Shown: in pieces, positions 1 to 8,226 of the stretch
Numbering within the stretch: the stretch's first letter is position 1
Layout of the letters: every line of letters begins with the position of its first letter
NCBI RefSeq assembly: GCF_020400655.1
Contig: NZ_JAINRC010000011.1
Location: forward strand, 248,001 to 312,000
Direction: 5' to 3'
DNA from: Streptomyces spinosus
Lineage (GTDB): Bacteria > Actinomycetota > Actinomycetes > Streptomycetales > Streptomycetaceae
DNA: 64,000 nt
Notes under the pieces: model-generated
Told to the model about the DNA's origin: nothing
Database searches by the model: none
The model's input: only the letters and a program-made list of their open reading frames with translations
Program-made: the position numbers and the translations under genes

Positions 1-145
1 TGGCGCCGTGGGCGGCCAGCCGCCGGGCCACCGCGTGCCCGATCCCGGCGCGTCGGCTCGCGCCGGTGACGAGTGCGGTACGGCCGCGCAGGGGCAGGGG
101 GTCACGGCGGAGTCCGGCGGGGGTCGGCCGCGGGGGTGTGGGCAC
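1..145 (-). CDS. Short-chain dehydrogenase/reductase, N-terminal fragment (runs off window)
   Basis: Reading the minus strand from the GTG at 145 gives about 48 residues with the SDR nucleotide-binding signature TGASRRAGIG (TGxxxGxG type) after a short basic/proline-rich leader, followed by the helix HAVARRLAAHGA. This is the dinucleotide-binding start of a classical SDR oxidoreductase; the catalytic YxxxK lies beyond the window. Substrate cannot be inferred. The start is uncertain: GTG 145 is the first in-frame start upstream of the Rossmann strand. Confidence 0.72.
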   Translation of the reverse strand, partial: MPTPPRPTPAGLRRDPLPLRGRTALVTGASRRAGIGHAVARRLAAHGA

Positions 146-281
146 GGACGCTGACCCTAGGCAGGACGGCGCGCAGGCGCGAGTGTTTTTCCGCTCGGCC
201 GGACGGCCGCGTCCGGGGTGGCGCCGGCGGGGCCCGGACGGCTAGCTGGTGCCGGGGGCCGATGCGGAAGGCGGGCCGGGC

Positions 282-959
282 ATGCAGGAGATCGGGCCGG
301 GGCAGCGGGCGCTGCGGACACCGCGCTCCGCGGGGCTCGCCGGGGTCGTCTTCGCGCTGCTCCTGGCGGCGGCGATCGTCCTGGTCAGACTGGGGATCCC
401 GGAAGGGGCCGACGCGGTGACCGCGCACGGCTTCACGGACTCCGCGCAGCGCCGGGCGTTGCGGACGGCCCTCGCGCTGGTGCCGTTCGCCGGCATCTTC
501 TTCCTGTGGTTCATCGGCGTGATCCGCGCGCACGTCGGCGCGGGCGAGGACAAGTTCCTCGCGACGGTCTTCCTGGGCAGCGGGCTGGTCTTCACCGCCA
601 CGCTGTTCGGCGCGGCCGCGGCGGCGAGTGCCGTGCTCGTGCTGGCCCACCCGGCCGGCGTGTCACCGCCGCCGGCCACCTGGGACTTCGGCCGCCACCT
701 CGCGTACACGCTGATGACGGAGTACGCGATGCGGATGGCGGCCGTCTTCGTGTCCTCCCTGTCGGTCATCGGCCACCGCCTCGGTGTCCTGCCGCGCCGG
801 CTCACCGTCCTCGGCTTCCTCACCGCCGTGACGCTGCTGTTCGTGTCGTCCAACGTGCCGTGGGCGGAACTCGCCTTCCCGGCCTGGTCGCTGCTGCTCA
901 GCGTGCACATCCTCATGGCCGGCCGCCGTGAGGGTCCGCGGCCCGCCGTCGCCGGATGA
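282..959 (+). CDS. Conserved multi-pass membrane protein, function unknown
   Basis: A 225-residue protein with about five hydrophobic segments (roughly residues 18-38, 67-87, 97-125, 150-175 and 180-205 from the ATG at 282) separated by short charged loops; no catalytic motif is visible. It looks like the small uncharacterised actinobacterial integral membrane proteins. ATG 282 is preferred because a GGAAGG-like site sits about 10 nt upstream; an in-frame GTG at 249 would add 11 residues but lacks a ribosome site. It stands alone upstream of the ferredoxin operon, with a 158-bp gap holding no other ORF. Confidence 0.7.
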   Translation: MQEIGPGQRALRTPRSAGLAGVVFALLLAAAIVLVRLGIPEGADAVTAHGFTDSAQRRALRTALALVPFAGIFFLWFIGVIRAHVGAGEDKFLATVFLGSGLVFTATLFGAAAAASAVLVLAHPAGVSPPPATWDFGRHLAYTLMTEYAMRMAAVFVSSLSVIGHRLGVLPRRLTVLGFLTAVTLLFVSSNVPWAELAFPAWSLLLSVHILMAGRREGPRPAVAG

Positions 960-1117
960 CGCCGGGACCGCCCGCCGCTCACTCGATCGGCGTGCCCGGC
1001 GCGCGGCGGGCCCGCCCGGGCTCGCATGCTGGCGGGCGGGGGACGACCGCCGTCCGCAGCCGCCCGCGCTCGCCGCGCGGCGCGTCCGGACCTGGCCATG
1101 GGAAGGGCGGAGCGTCG

Positions 1118-1348
1118 ATGAGGCTCGTCGTCGATCTCAACAAGTGTCAGGGGTACGCGCAGTGCGCGTTCCTCGCGCCCGACGTCTTCGCCATGCACGG
1201 CGAGGAGGCGCTGGTCTACGACCCGCACGCGGACGAGGAGCAGCGCGAGCGGGTGGCGCGTGCCGTGGCCGCGTGCCCGGTGCAGGCGATCACGGCGGAC
1301 GGCCTGACGCGCGCGGCTGAGACGCGGGAGGCGTCCGATGGCCGCTGA
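1118..1348 (+). CDS. Small [3Fe-4S]/[4Fe-4S] ferredoxin, likely P450 redox partner
   Basis: A 76-residue ferredoxin. Cysteines C10, C16 and C53 (the last in CPVQAI) are the ligands of a single-cluster ferredoxin; the central position of the usual CxxCxxC loop is Tyr13, so the motif is CxxYxxC, which in this family normally means a [3Fe-4S] cluster. The acidic body fits a soluble electron carrier. Start at ATG 1118 with GGAAGGGCGG upstream. It overlaps the reductase gene (1338) by 11 nt and the P450 follows, so the three proteins probably form NAD(P)H -> reductase -> ferredoxin -> P450. Confidence 0.9.
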   Translation: MRLVVDLNKCQGYAQCAFLAPDVFAMHGEEALVYDPHADEEQRERVARAVAACPVQAITADGLTRAAETREASDGR

Positions 1349-2729
1349 CTACGTGGAGTGGCTCAGACGTGAGGGCCGGATCGTGATCGTCGGTGCCTCG
1401 CTCGCCGGTCTGCGGGCCGCCGAGACGCTGCGCGCGGAGGGTTTCGCCGGTGAGCTGACCCTGATCGGTGACGAGCCCCACGAGCCGTACGACCGGCCGC
1501 CGCTGTCGAAGTCCGTGCTGCTGGGCAGGGCGTCCCCGCACCACACCGAGCTGCCGCACCGCCGGGAGATCGACGCCAAGTGGCGCCTCGGCGTGGCGGC
1601 GACCGGCCTGGACCTGACGGCCAAGCGGGTCCGGCTCGCCGACGGCGACGAGGTGGAGTACGACCGGCTGCTCATCGCGACCGGCGTCCGCGCCCGGCCG
1701 TGGCCGAAGGAGGAGGAGGCCCGGCTCGACGGGGTCTGCCTGCTGCGCACCCGGGAGGACGCGGCGGACCTGTACCGGCGGCTGAAGGCGGGGCCGCGCC
1801 GGGTGTTCGTGATCGGCGCCGGGTTCGCCGGTTCGGAGGTCGCCTCGGCGTGCCGGGAGATGGATCTCCAGGTGACCGTGGCGGAGCGCGCGGGCGCGCC
1901 GCTGGTGGGCGCGCTCGGCGGGGTCGTCGGCGCGGTCGCGGCGGACCTGCAGAGCGAGAACGGGGTGGACCTGCGCACCCATGTCACGGTGACCGCGCTG
2001 GAGGGCGACGGGGTCGGCAGGGTGCGGGCCGTCCATCTGTCCGACGAGAGCGTCGTCGAGGCGGACGTGGTCGTGGTGTCGCTGGGTTCGCTGCGCAATA
2101 CCGAGTGGCTGACCGGGTCGGGGCTCGGCGCCGGGCCCCGGGGCATCGCCTGTGACGCGGGCTGCCGCGCCTTCGACTTCCGGGGGATCGTCACGGACGA
2201 CGTCTTCGTGGCCGGCGACGTGGCGCGGTCCCCGCACGCCATCTTCGGCTACCAGTTCCTGTCGCTGGAGCACTGGGGCAATGCCGTCGCCCAGGCGGAG
2301 ACGGCCGCGCACAACATGATCTGCCACGGTGCCGACCGGCGGCCGCACCTGTGGATGCCCGCCTTCTGGTCGTCGATGTTCGGTGTGAACATCAAGTCGG
2401 TCGGGGTGCCGCCCATGGGCGAGGAGCTCATGATCACGCAGGGCTCGCTGGCCGAGCGCCGGTTCGTCGGCGTCTACGGCCACCAGGGCCGGATCGTGGC
2501 CGCCGTGACCTTCGACAACACGCGGTGGCTCGAGTTCTACCAGCGGCAGATCGAGCGGGGGGCGCCGTTCCCGGTGGAGTACCCGACGGTGGACCGGCGT
2601 CCCGAAGGCCGGCAGCCGGTGCCGGCCGCGTTCCCGGACCCGTCCCTGCCGACGCACGGCCCGATGGTCACCCTCAGCGGCTACTCGCCGGCCGACCAGC
2701 AACTGGTCTTCCACCCCGCCCGCCACTGA
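1338..2729 (+). CDS. FAD-dependent NAD(P)H-ferredoxin reductase
   Basis: A 463-residue two-dinucleotide-binding flavoprotein of the putidaredoxin/rubredoxin reductase type. The FAD-binding motif GASLAGLRAAE is at about residues 19-29, the active-site-region motif YDRPPLSK follows, the NAD(P)-binding GAGFAGSE is near residue 160, and the FAD ribityl-binding DVFVAGDVA is near 289. The C-terminal domain carries the dimer/interface segment typical of these reductases. A roughly 13-residue extension precedes the first strand. The gene starts inside the 3' end of the ferredoxin gene, suggesting translational coupling, and would pass electrons to that ferredoxin for the downstream P450. Confidence 0.9.
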   Translation: MAADYVEWLRREGRIVIVGASLAGLRAAETLRAEGFAGELTLIGDEPHEPYDRPPLSKSVLLGRASPHHTELPHRREIDAKWRLGVAATGLDLTAKRVRLADGDEVEYDRLLIATGVRARPWPKEEEARLDGVCLLRTREDAADLYRRLKAGPRRVFVIGAGFAGSEVASACREMDLQVTVAERAGAPLVGALGGVVGAVAADLQSENGVDLRTHVTVTALEGDGVGRVRAVHLSDESVVEADVVVVSLGSLRNTEWLTGSGLGAGPRGIACDAGCRAFDFRGIVTDDVFVAGDVARSPHAIFGYQFLSLEHWGNAVAQAETAAHNMICHGADRRPHLWMPAFWSSMFGVNIKSVGVPPMGEELMITQGSLAERRFVGVYGHQGRIVAAVTFDNTRWLEFYQRQIERGAPFPVEYPTVDRRPEGRQPVPAAFPDPSLPTHGPMVTLSGYSPADQQLVFHPARH

Positions 2730-2762
2730 CCCGCCACGGCCCCGACGCCCCGAGGACCCGCC

Positions 2763-4001
2763 ATGCCGCACGCATCGCTCGCCCGCCGGATCACCGACTA
2801 CGCCAACCGCGCCAACCCGTACCCCCTCTACGAGGAGCTCCGCAGGACGCCGGTGCTCCACGAGGAGGAGGGAGGGCCGTACCTCATCAGTTCGTACTAC
2901 GACATCAAGGCGCTCCTCCACGATCCCCGGATCAGCTCCGACGCGGCCAACCTGGCCGCCGCCGGGACTGACGAGCTGGACCAGACCGAGGAGACGGGAG
3001 GGCTGCCGCCGTCGTTCCTGCGTCTGGACCCGCCCGAGCACGACCGGTTGCGGCGCATCGCGAACAGCGCGTTCGGGCCGCCTCACCGGCCGCGGCGGAT
3101 CGAGGACATGCGGGGCGGCATGCGGGAGATCGTCACCGGGCTGATCGACGGATTCGGCGACGCGCGCCAGGTGGACCTGGTCGACCGGTTCGCCTACCCG
3201 TTCCCCGTCACGGTGATCTGCCGGCTGCTCGGGGTCCCCCGGGAGGACGAGCCGCGATTCCGCACCTGGGTCGACCCGCTGGTCGCGGGCCTCGAACCGG
3301 CGGCAGGGCCGGACCGGGACGCCGACGCCCAGAGGACGGCACGGGAAGCCCGGATGCAGCTCGGCATGTACCTGGCCGGACTGGTCGAGGAACGCACCAA
3401 GGAGCCGCGGGACGACCTGCTGTCCGACCTGGTCGCCGGCCGGGGCCCGGACGGCTCCCTGTCGATGATGGAGGTGCTCAGCACCGCGGTGCTGCTGCTG
3501 ATCGCCGGTCACGAGACGACGGTCAACCTGATCACCAACGGCATGCTCACCCTGCTGCGCCACCCGGAGATCCTCCAGCGGCTGCGGGAGGACCCGGGGC
3601 TGTCGGTCAACATCGTGGAGGAGCTGCTGCGGTACGAACCACCGGTGCAGCTGGTGCCGCAGCGCACCTGCATCGCCGACATCGAGGTGCGCGGGGTCAC
3701 GATCCCCAAGGGCTCGCGCATCTGGCTGGTGCTCGCCGCGGGCAACCGGGACCCGGAGCGGTTCGAGGACCCGGAGCGGTTCGACCCGGACCGCGGTGAC
3801 ATCCAGCACCTCGGCTTCGGCAGTGGCATCCACAGCTGTTTCGGCGCCCCGCTGGCGCGGCTGGAGGCCCAGATCGCGCTGTCCGAGCTGGCCCGGCGGC
3901 TGGAGGGCCCCCGGCTGGTCGAGGACCCGCCGCCGTACCGGCGCAACGCCGTGCTGCGCGGCCCCCGGCACCTGGGCGTCACCTTCGACGGGCTGCGCTG
4001 A
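2763..4001 (+). CDS. Cytochrome P450 (bacterial class I)
   Basis: A 412-residue soluble P450. The I-helix oxygen-activation motif AGHETT is at 247-252, the K-helix ExxR is EELLR near 286, and the haem loop FGSGIHSCFG places the thiolate ligand at Cys359. Length and lack of a membrane anchor fit the CYP105/CYP107-like actinobacterial type. It is the last gene of the ferredoxin-reductase-P450 operon (33-nt gap after the reductase). No biosynthetic cluster is adjacent, so the substrate is unknown; xenobiotic or secondary-metabolite hydroxylation are both possible. Its 3' end has partial copies downstream (see 4002-4352). Confidence 0.95.
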   Translation: MPHASLARRITDYANRANPYPLYEELRRTPVLHEEEGGPYLISSYYDIKALLHDPRISSDAANLAAAGTDELDQTEETGGLPPSFLRLDPPEHDRLRRIANSAFGPPHRPRRIEDMRGGMREIVTGLIDGFGDARQVDLVDRFAYPFPVTVICRLLGVPREDEPRFRTWVDPLVAGLEPAAGPDRDADAQRTAREARMQLGMYLAGLVEERTKEPRDDLLSDLVAGRGPDGSLSMMEVLSTAVLLLIAGHETTVNLITNGMLTLLRHPEILQRLREDPGLSVNIVEELLRYEPPVQLVPQRTCIADIEVRGVTIPKGSRIWLVLAAGNRDPERFEDPERFDPDRGDIQHLGFGSGIHSCFGAPLARLEAQIALSELARRLEGPRLVEDPPPYRRNAVLRGPRHLGVTFDGLR

Positions 4002-4352
4002 GCACGTCGTCCGCTCACCGCGGACTTCCGCCGACAGCACCGGTGAGCGTCACCGGCACCGGGCAGCGGCAGCACCTGTGAGGGTCACCTGCACCGGGCA
4101 GCGGCAGCCGCGGCTGGGTCGGCGCGGTGCTGGTGCCCCGGACCGGTCGACCCGCCGGCGCGGAGCAGGGCACAACGCCGGGCCGCGCGGCCCCCGGCAC
4201 CTGGGCAACGCCCCTGCGCCGACATCACCAACGGTGGCCACCGGCACCGGCCGGCGGCAGCGGCGGTGTTGCCGACCGGACCGATCGACCCGCCGACGCG
4301 GCGCAGGGCGCGACGCCGGGCCGCGCGGCCCCCGGCACGTCGTCCGCTCACC
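4002..4352. repeat. Mosaic of partial copies of the 3' ends of the P450 and histidine kinase genes
   Basis: This convergent gap has no gene. It is built of segments matching both flanking genes. Positions 4002-4019 are identical to 4335-4352 (kinase stop region). 3956-3977 (P450 3' end) is identical to 4185-4206. 4056-4073 and 4091-4108 are identical to 4472-4489, and 4111-4135 matches 4492-4516 with one mismatch (kinase interior). 4141-4200 and 4279-4338 form a 138-bp-period tandem repeat with a 26-nt exact core (4175-4200 = 4313-4338). The pattern indicates repeated tandem duplication followed by divergence. Confidence 0.85.
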
Positions 4353-5466
4353 CCGTGACCTCCGCCGGCAGCACCACGCAGACCTCGTAACCGCCGTCGC
4401 TCGTCGGGCCCGCGGTCATGGTGCCGCCGAGGAGCTCGGCGCGCTGGCGCAGCCCGATCAGGCCGTGGTGGGCACCGGGCAGCGGCAGCGGCGGCTGGGT
4501 CGGCGCGGTGTTGGTGACCCGGACCCGGATCGACCCGTCGGCGTGCACCAGGTCTATGCGCGCCTTGGCGCCGGGAGCGTGCTTGCGGGTGTTGGTCAGC
4601 GCTTCCTGGACCGTGCGGTAGACCGCGCGCTGGACGGTGGCCGGGAGTCCTTCGGGCAGGTCCGTGCGCAGCTCGGTCTCGATGCCGCTGCTGTCGGCCA
4701 GCCGCTGGATGTCGCTGAGCGCCGGCTGCGGGGTCAGCTCCGTGGGGTGGCCGCCGGAGGCACGCAGGACGCCGACCATGTGGCGCAGCTCGTCCAGCGT
4801 CTGCACGCTCAGCCGCCGGATCGTCGCAGCGGCCTCCTTGGTGTCCGCGTCCTTCGCGCCGACCTGGAGCGCTCCGGCGCGCACGGCGATCAGGCTGACC
4901 TGGTGCGATACGACATCGTGCATCTCCCGCGCCAGCTGGGCGCGCTCCTTGGCCAGGACGGCCTGGGCCGTCAGCAGCTGCTGGTGGTCGCGCGCCTCGG
5001 AGATCTCGGTGAGCCTCAGCGACAGGTCGCGCCGGGTCCGCACGAGCTGCCCGAGGAACACGGCGGCGGCCGCGGTGGCGGCGCTGTAGCCGAACGGGAT
5101 CAGCCTGCTGAGCGCGGTCAGATCGAAGCTCGGTGACGGCAGGGCAGTGGTGTCGCAGAACGCGAAGGCCAGGACGCACAGGAGCAGCAGCGTCCGGGGG
5201 CGGCTGAGGGAGGCGAGGGTGTAGAGCGCGGCCAGGCAGGCGACGACCGAGTCGGAGAGCAGGACGGCCGGGAGGGTCAGCAGGAAGGTGAGCAGCGGCT
5301 GGCGCCGGCGCAGCAGCAGGACGACGGCGGCGGCCAGGGCGCACGCCATCCGCAACGGCTCGGCGATGTCCCAGTGGGCCCACACGTCGAGGAGCGCCAT
5401 GGCGATCGCCACGCCGTCCAGCAGCAGCGGGGACGGACGGCGCAGCGGGGACGGGCGGGGGGTCAT
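4348..5466 (-). CDS. Two-component sensor histidine kinase (HisKA_3/NarL-partner type)
   Basis: A 372-residue membrane kinase. The N-terminal ~145 residues contain about four to five transmembrane helices without a large extracellular domain, followed by a coiled segment and the dimerisation/phosphoacceptor box EMHDVVSHQ with His183. The HATPase domain follows, with the N-box VQEALTNTRKHAPG near residue 285 and a G-rich HGLIGLRQRAELLGG segment. It overlaps the response regulator gene by 4 nt (ATGA at 5463-5466), so the two are translated as a pair. The input signal is unknown. Its 3' coding sequence is the donor of several copies in the downstream gap. Confidence 0.93.
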   Translation of the reverse strand: MTPRPSPLRRPSPLLLDGVAIAMALLDVWAHWDIAEPLRMACALAAAVVLLLRRRQPLLTFLLTLPAVLLSDSVVACLAALYTLASLSRPRTLLLLCVLAFAFCDTTALPSPSFDLTALSRLIPFGYSAATAAAAVFLGQLVRTRRDLSLRLTEISEARDHQQLLTAQAVLAKERAQLAREMHDVVSHQVSLIAVRAGALQVGAKDADTKEAAATIRRLSVQTLDELRHMVGVLRASGGHPTELTPQPALSDIQRLADSSGIETELRTDLPEGLPATVQRAVYRTVQEALTNTRKHAPGAKARIDLVHADGSIRVRVTNTAPTQPPLPLPGAHHGLIGLRQRAELLGGTMTAGPTSDGGYEVCVVLPAEVTG

Positions 5467-6116
5467 CCGGTCCCCTCCACGAGGAGTCCGGCCCGCTGGG
5501 CGAGGAGGGCGGCCTGGACCCTGCCGCTGACCTCCAGCTTGGTGAGGATGGCGCTGACATGGTCCTTGACGGTGCCGGTGCTCAGGTGCATGCGGGCCGC
5601 GATCTCGGCGTTCGACAGGCCCTCGGCGAGGAGGAGCAGCACCTCGCGCTCCCGGCAGGTGAGCCGTTCGACGGCCTTGGGCGGGTGCTCCGGCCCTCCT
5701 GCGCTCAGATAGCCGTCCACCACCGTGCGCGTGACCTTGGGTGACAGCACGGTGCCGCCGCGGGCCAGGTTCTGCACGGCCAGCGGCAGCGCCTCGGGGT
5801 CGGTGTCCTTGAGGAGGAATCCGGCCGCGCCCGAGCGCAGCGCCGTCTCCACGTACTCGTCCATGTCGAACGTGGTGAGCATGGCCACCACGGGGGGCTC
5901 CCGCAGCCGGCGGATCTCACCCAGAACGGTGAGCCCGTCCACGTCGGGCATGCGGATGTCCAGCAGGACCACGTCGGGGCGCTGCTCGCGCACCGCCCGC
6001 AGGGCCTGTCCGCCGGACACCGCGCCGACGACCTCGATGCCGTCGGCGGCGGCCAGGATGCGCTGGAAGCCCGTGCGGATCAGGGCTTCGTCGTCGACCA
6101 CCAGTACCCGGATCAC
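5463..6116 (-). CDS. LuxR/NarL-family response regulator
   Basis: A 217-residue regulator. The receiver domain has acidic pair D8/D9, phosphoacceptor D53 in LLDIRMP and the conserved Lys in LLKDTDP near 103. The C-terminal LuxR helix-turn-helix spans about 150-210 (TCREREVLLLLAEGLSNAEI, then the recognition segment STGTVKDHV). GTG start at 6116. It is first in the operon with the kinase at 4348-5466. Such pairs in streptomycetes often act on nearby genes or themselves; no clear target is adjacent. Confidence 0.95.
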   Translation of the reverse strand: MIRVLVVDDEALIRTGFQRILAAADGIEVVGAVSGGQALRAVREQRPDVVLLDIRMPDVDGLTVLGEIRRLREPPVVAMLTTFDMDEYVETALRSGAAGFLLKDTDPEALPLAVQNLARGGTVLSPKVTRTVVDGYLSAGGPEHPPKAVERLTCREREVLLLLAEGLSNAEIAARMHLSTGTVKDHVSAILTKLEVSGRVQAALLAQRAGLLVEGTG

Positions 6117-6245
6117 GTGCGCTCCAGCCTGTATGGAACCACTGTCCCATTTCGTACCACGCCCGGGGCGGCTTCGCCGCTGGGCGCGGTACGGACAGGC
6201 TCCGACGCTCTGGTGATCGGGTGGTGGCTGGTCCGCCCCGCGGTG

Positions 6246-6902
6246 TCAGGGCCGGCCGGTGAGGCACATGCGCTGTCGTGTGGTCGGCGTGGTCGGCACC
6301 GCCACGGTGGGGACGCCGTCGGCCGACTTGCGGCGATGCGGGACGGTGATCCGGTCGAACCGGGTGCTCCAGTGGCCGTCGCTCAGCGTCAGCGTGACCG
6401 CGGAGCCGGGCGGGATCCGCAGGTGCGGGAAGGAGCGGACGGGTACGGACAGGGCGTGGACCAGCGCGGCCCTGATGACGGAGACCTCGGTGATGACGAG
6501 GACGCGTCCGGTGCCGGCGGGGAGGGTGTCCAGCCAGGCGGCCGTCCGGCGGCACAGCTCGCGGACGGTCTCACCGCCGTGCGGTGCGGCGTCGGGATCC
6601 GTCAGCCAGACGGACAGCCCGTGCGGGTCGACGGCCGCGATGTCCTCGGGGGTACGGCCGTTCCAGCTGCCGTGGTCGAGGTCGCGCAGCTCGGGCTCGG
6701 GCACGGCCGCGACGGCGAGGGCCTCGGCGGTCTGCGCGCAGCGGGCGGAGGGCCCGCGCAGGGCCACCGCGTACGGTGGGAGGGTCGCTGTCATGGCTGC
6801 CAGCTCACGCCGGCGGCGCTCGCTCACGGCACCGTCCCCGAAGACCTGGCCGAGGCCGTCTTCCGCGGTGGTCGCGCAGAGCATCGTCAGTCGCACCGTC
6901 AC
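6246..6902 (-). CDS. Histidine-phosphatase-superfamily protein lacking both catalytic histidines
   Basis: A 218-residue protein with the fold pattern of CobC/phosphoglycerate-mutase-like phosphatases: a substrate-binding Arg region (RGPSARCAQTAEAL), the DLDHGSWNGRTPED segment that aligns to the usual D-G-W-EG stretch, and the late strand VLVITEVSVIRAALVHAL. However, the N-terminal RHGxT motif reads MLCATTAEDG, and the second SHGG motif reads ITEVS. The phosphohistidine and the second histidine are both absent, so it is probably a non-phosphatase or binding protein. The start is GTG 6902, with AAGGAGG upstream. A long inverted repeat lies upstream (7021-7062). Confidence 0.75.
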   Translation of the reverse strand: MTVRLTMLCATTAEDGLGQVFGDGAVSERRRRELAAMTATLPPYAVALRGPSARCAQTAEALAVAAVPEPELRDLDHGSWNGRTPEDIAAVDPHGLSVWLTDPDAAPHGGETVRELCRRTAAWLDTLPAGTGRVLVITEVSVIRAALVHALSVPVRSFPHLRIPPGSAVTLTLSDGHWSTRFDRITVPHRRKSADGVPTVAVPTTPTTRQRMCLTGRP

Positions 6903-7020
6903 TGTCCGACCTCCTTCTCCGATCGGGAGGGCCACGCGGCCGGCGGACCAGCCGGGGCAGAGCCGTTTCCCTTGGTCACAACGTTCCAGAAAAGGTGCTG
7001 CCTCAACCTCCCGCAGGTGG

Positions 7021-7062
7021 CCGGACCACCCCCGCCGATCGGGGGGTGCCCCGCCGGTCCGG
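7021..7062. terminator. Nested inverted repeat, probable terminator of the GNAT gene
   Basis: CCGGACC (7021-7027) is complementary to GGTCCGG (7056-7062), and inside it ACCCCCG (7028-7034) pairs with the C-G-rich run at 7040-7047. It lies just past the stop of the minus-strand acetyltransferase (7100). It could also be a leader structure for the downstream 6902 gene. Confidence 0.5.
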
Positions 7063-7099
7063 GGCCTGTCGTCGTCCGGCCTGGTCCGGGACAGCACAC

Positions 7100-7603
7100 C
7101 TACGGCCGGAGCGTGACCAGGTCGCACTGGTACGAGGTGCCCGGCTTGCCACCGAGGTCGGCCGGGTCGGCCGGTCCGACCGGGACGAACCCCGCTTTGG
7201 CCAGCACCCTGCGGGACGCGACGTTCCGGTGGGAGGTGGCCGCCCGCAGCACCCGCAGTCCGTGCCGGCGGGCCGCCAGGCGGCACAGCTCCCGGACGGT
7301 CTCGGTGGCCAGGCCGCGGCCCGCGGCGTGCTCGGCGACCCGGTAGCCGAGTTCCGCGGTGCCGTTCTCGATGCCGACCAGGTTGAACCGGCCGAGGACC
7401 GACCCGTCCTCGGCGAGGAGCACGTGGAAGGCACAGGTGCCCGTCTCCTGCTCGGCCAGCAGGGCGTTGTAGCGGTCGGTGAACTGCTCGAAGTAGTCGT
7501 CGCCGCGGTCGGAGATCGAGGCGGCGAAGTAGGCGCGGTTCGACAGCTCGAAGTCCAGGACCGCAGGGGCGTGGCCGGCGTGCAGCCGCTTCAGCTCGGG
7601 CAC
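7100..7603 (-). CDS. GNAT-family N-acetyltransferase (RimJ/RimL-like)
   Basis: A 167-residue acetyltransferase. The acetyl-CoA pyrophosphate loop is seen in GYRVAEHAAGRGLATETV (R/Q-x-x-G-x-A form, residues ~87-104), followed by the helix and the ATSHRNVASRRVLAKAGF strand-helix characteristic of RimJ/RimL-type enzymes, with Asn and Ser/Arg contacting CoA. The acceptor may be an N-terminal amine or small molecule; it cannot be assigned. The gene stands alone between the rhodanese and the phosphatase-like genes on the same strand. Confidence 0.88.
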   Translation of the reverse strand: MPELKRLHAGHAPAVLDFELSNRAYFAASISDRGDDYFEQFTDRYNALLAEQETGTCAFHVLLAEDGSVLGRFNLVGIENGTAELGYRVAEHAAGRGLATETVRELCRLAARRHGLRVLRAATSHRNVASRRVLAKAGFVPVGPADPADLGGKPGTSYQCDLVTLRP

Positions 7604-7655
7604 TGCCCGACTGTACCCGAACGGGCTGCCGTGGCCGCCCGTTCGGCGGCGCGCC

Positions 7656-8132
7656 TCAGCAGCCGCACTCGCCCGCCACGGGTGCCGTCAGCGGATCGGC
7701 GTCCCGGCGCGCCGGGCCCTGCCAGGTCTCGTAGGGGAGGCCCTCGCGGGCCCAGTACTCGAAGCCGCCGAGCAGCTCCTTGACCCGGTAGCCGAGTTCG
7801 GCCAGGGCGAGGGCGGCGCGGGTGGCGCCGTTGCAGCCGGGGCCCCAGCAGTACGTCACCACCGGCACCTCCGGGTCGAGGAGCTGTGCGGCCTGCCGCG
7901 GGACGAGGGCGGTGGGCAGGTGGACGGCGCCGGGGATGTGGCCCTGGTCCCAGGACTCGGTGGAGCGCGAGTCCACGACGACGAAGCCGGGGTCGCCGCC
8001 GGCCGCCAGCGCGGCGGCGACGTCGGAGACATCGGCGTGGAAGGCGAGGTTCGCCCGGAAGTAGGCGGCGGCGTGTGCGGGGGCGGCCGGGGCGACGCGC
8101 AGGACGGGGTTCTCGGAAGCGGTGTCGATCAT
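7656..8132 (-). CDS. Rhodanese-like sulfurtransferase domain protein
   Basis: A 158-residue single-domain rhodanese. The substrate-strand motif VVDSRSTESWDQGHIPGAVH is at about 51-70 and the active-site loop is YCWGPGCNGAT, with a second Cys in the loop, unusual but known in the family. The helix ALALAELGYRVKELLGGFEYW follows. It would transfer sulfane sulfur or act as a redox/thiol protein in the cytoplasm. It is divergent from the Lrp/AsnC regulator at 8227 with a 94-bp shared promoter region, which suggests regulation by it. Two terminal cysteines (CGC) end the protein. Confidence 0.9.
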   Translation of the reverse strand: MIDTASENPVLRVAPAAPAHAAAYFRANLAFHADVSDVAAALAAGGDPGFVVVDSRSTESWDQGHIPGAVHLPTALVPRQAAQLLDPEVPVVTYCWGPGCNGATRAALALAELGYRVKELLGGFEYWAREGLPYETWQGPARRDADPLTAPVAGECGC

Positions 8133-8190
8133 GTGGGGAAACCTACGGTCCGGCGACCGCCTGTTGAAGGGACGATCCCCGGGCCCGCCC

Positions 8191-8220
8191 TTGCCCGGCC
8201 GGGGATTCCCCTGTTATCCA
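8191..8220 (+). promoter_or_regulatory. Candidate leaderless promoter for the Lrp/AsnC gene
   Basis: TTGCCC (8191-8196) and TATCCA (8215-8220) are separated by 18 bp, and the ATG at 8227 lies 6 nt after the -10 box, so transcription would begin at or next to the start codon. There is no Shine-Dalgarno. Inferred from spacing only. Confidence 0.5.
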
Positions 8221-8226
8221 TCCAGG

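Noticed and set aside
1290..4040. 916-residue minus-strand ORF over the ferredoxin/reductase/P450 genes
   Set aside because: Antisense shadow of three well-supported genes; no family pattern.
6903..7099. Possible cobalamin riboswitch upstream of the CobC-like protein
   Set aside because: No recognisable B12-box or conserved core; only a GC-rich inverted repeat is visible.
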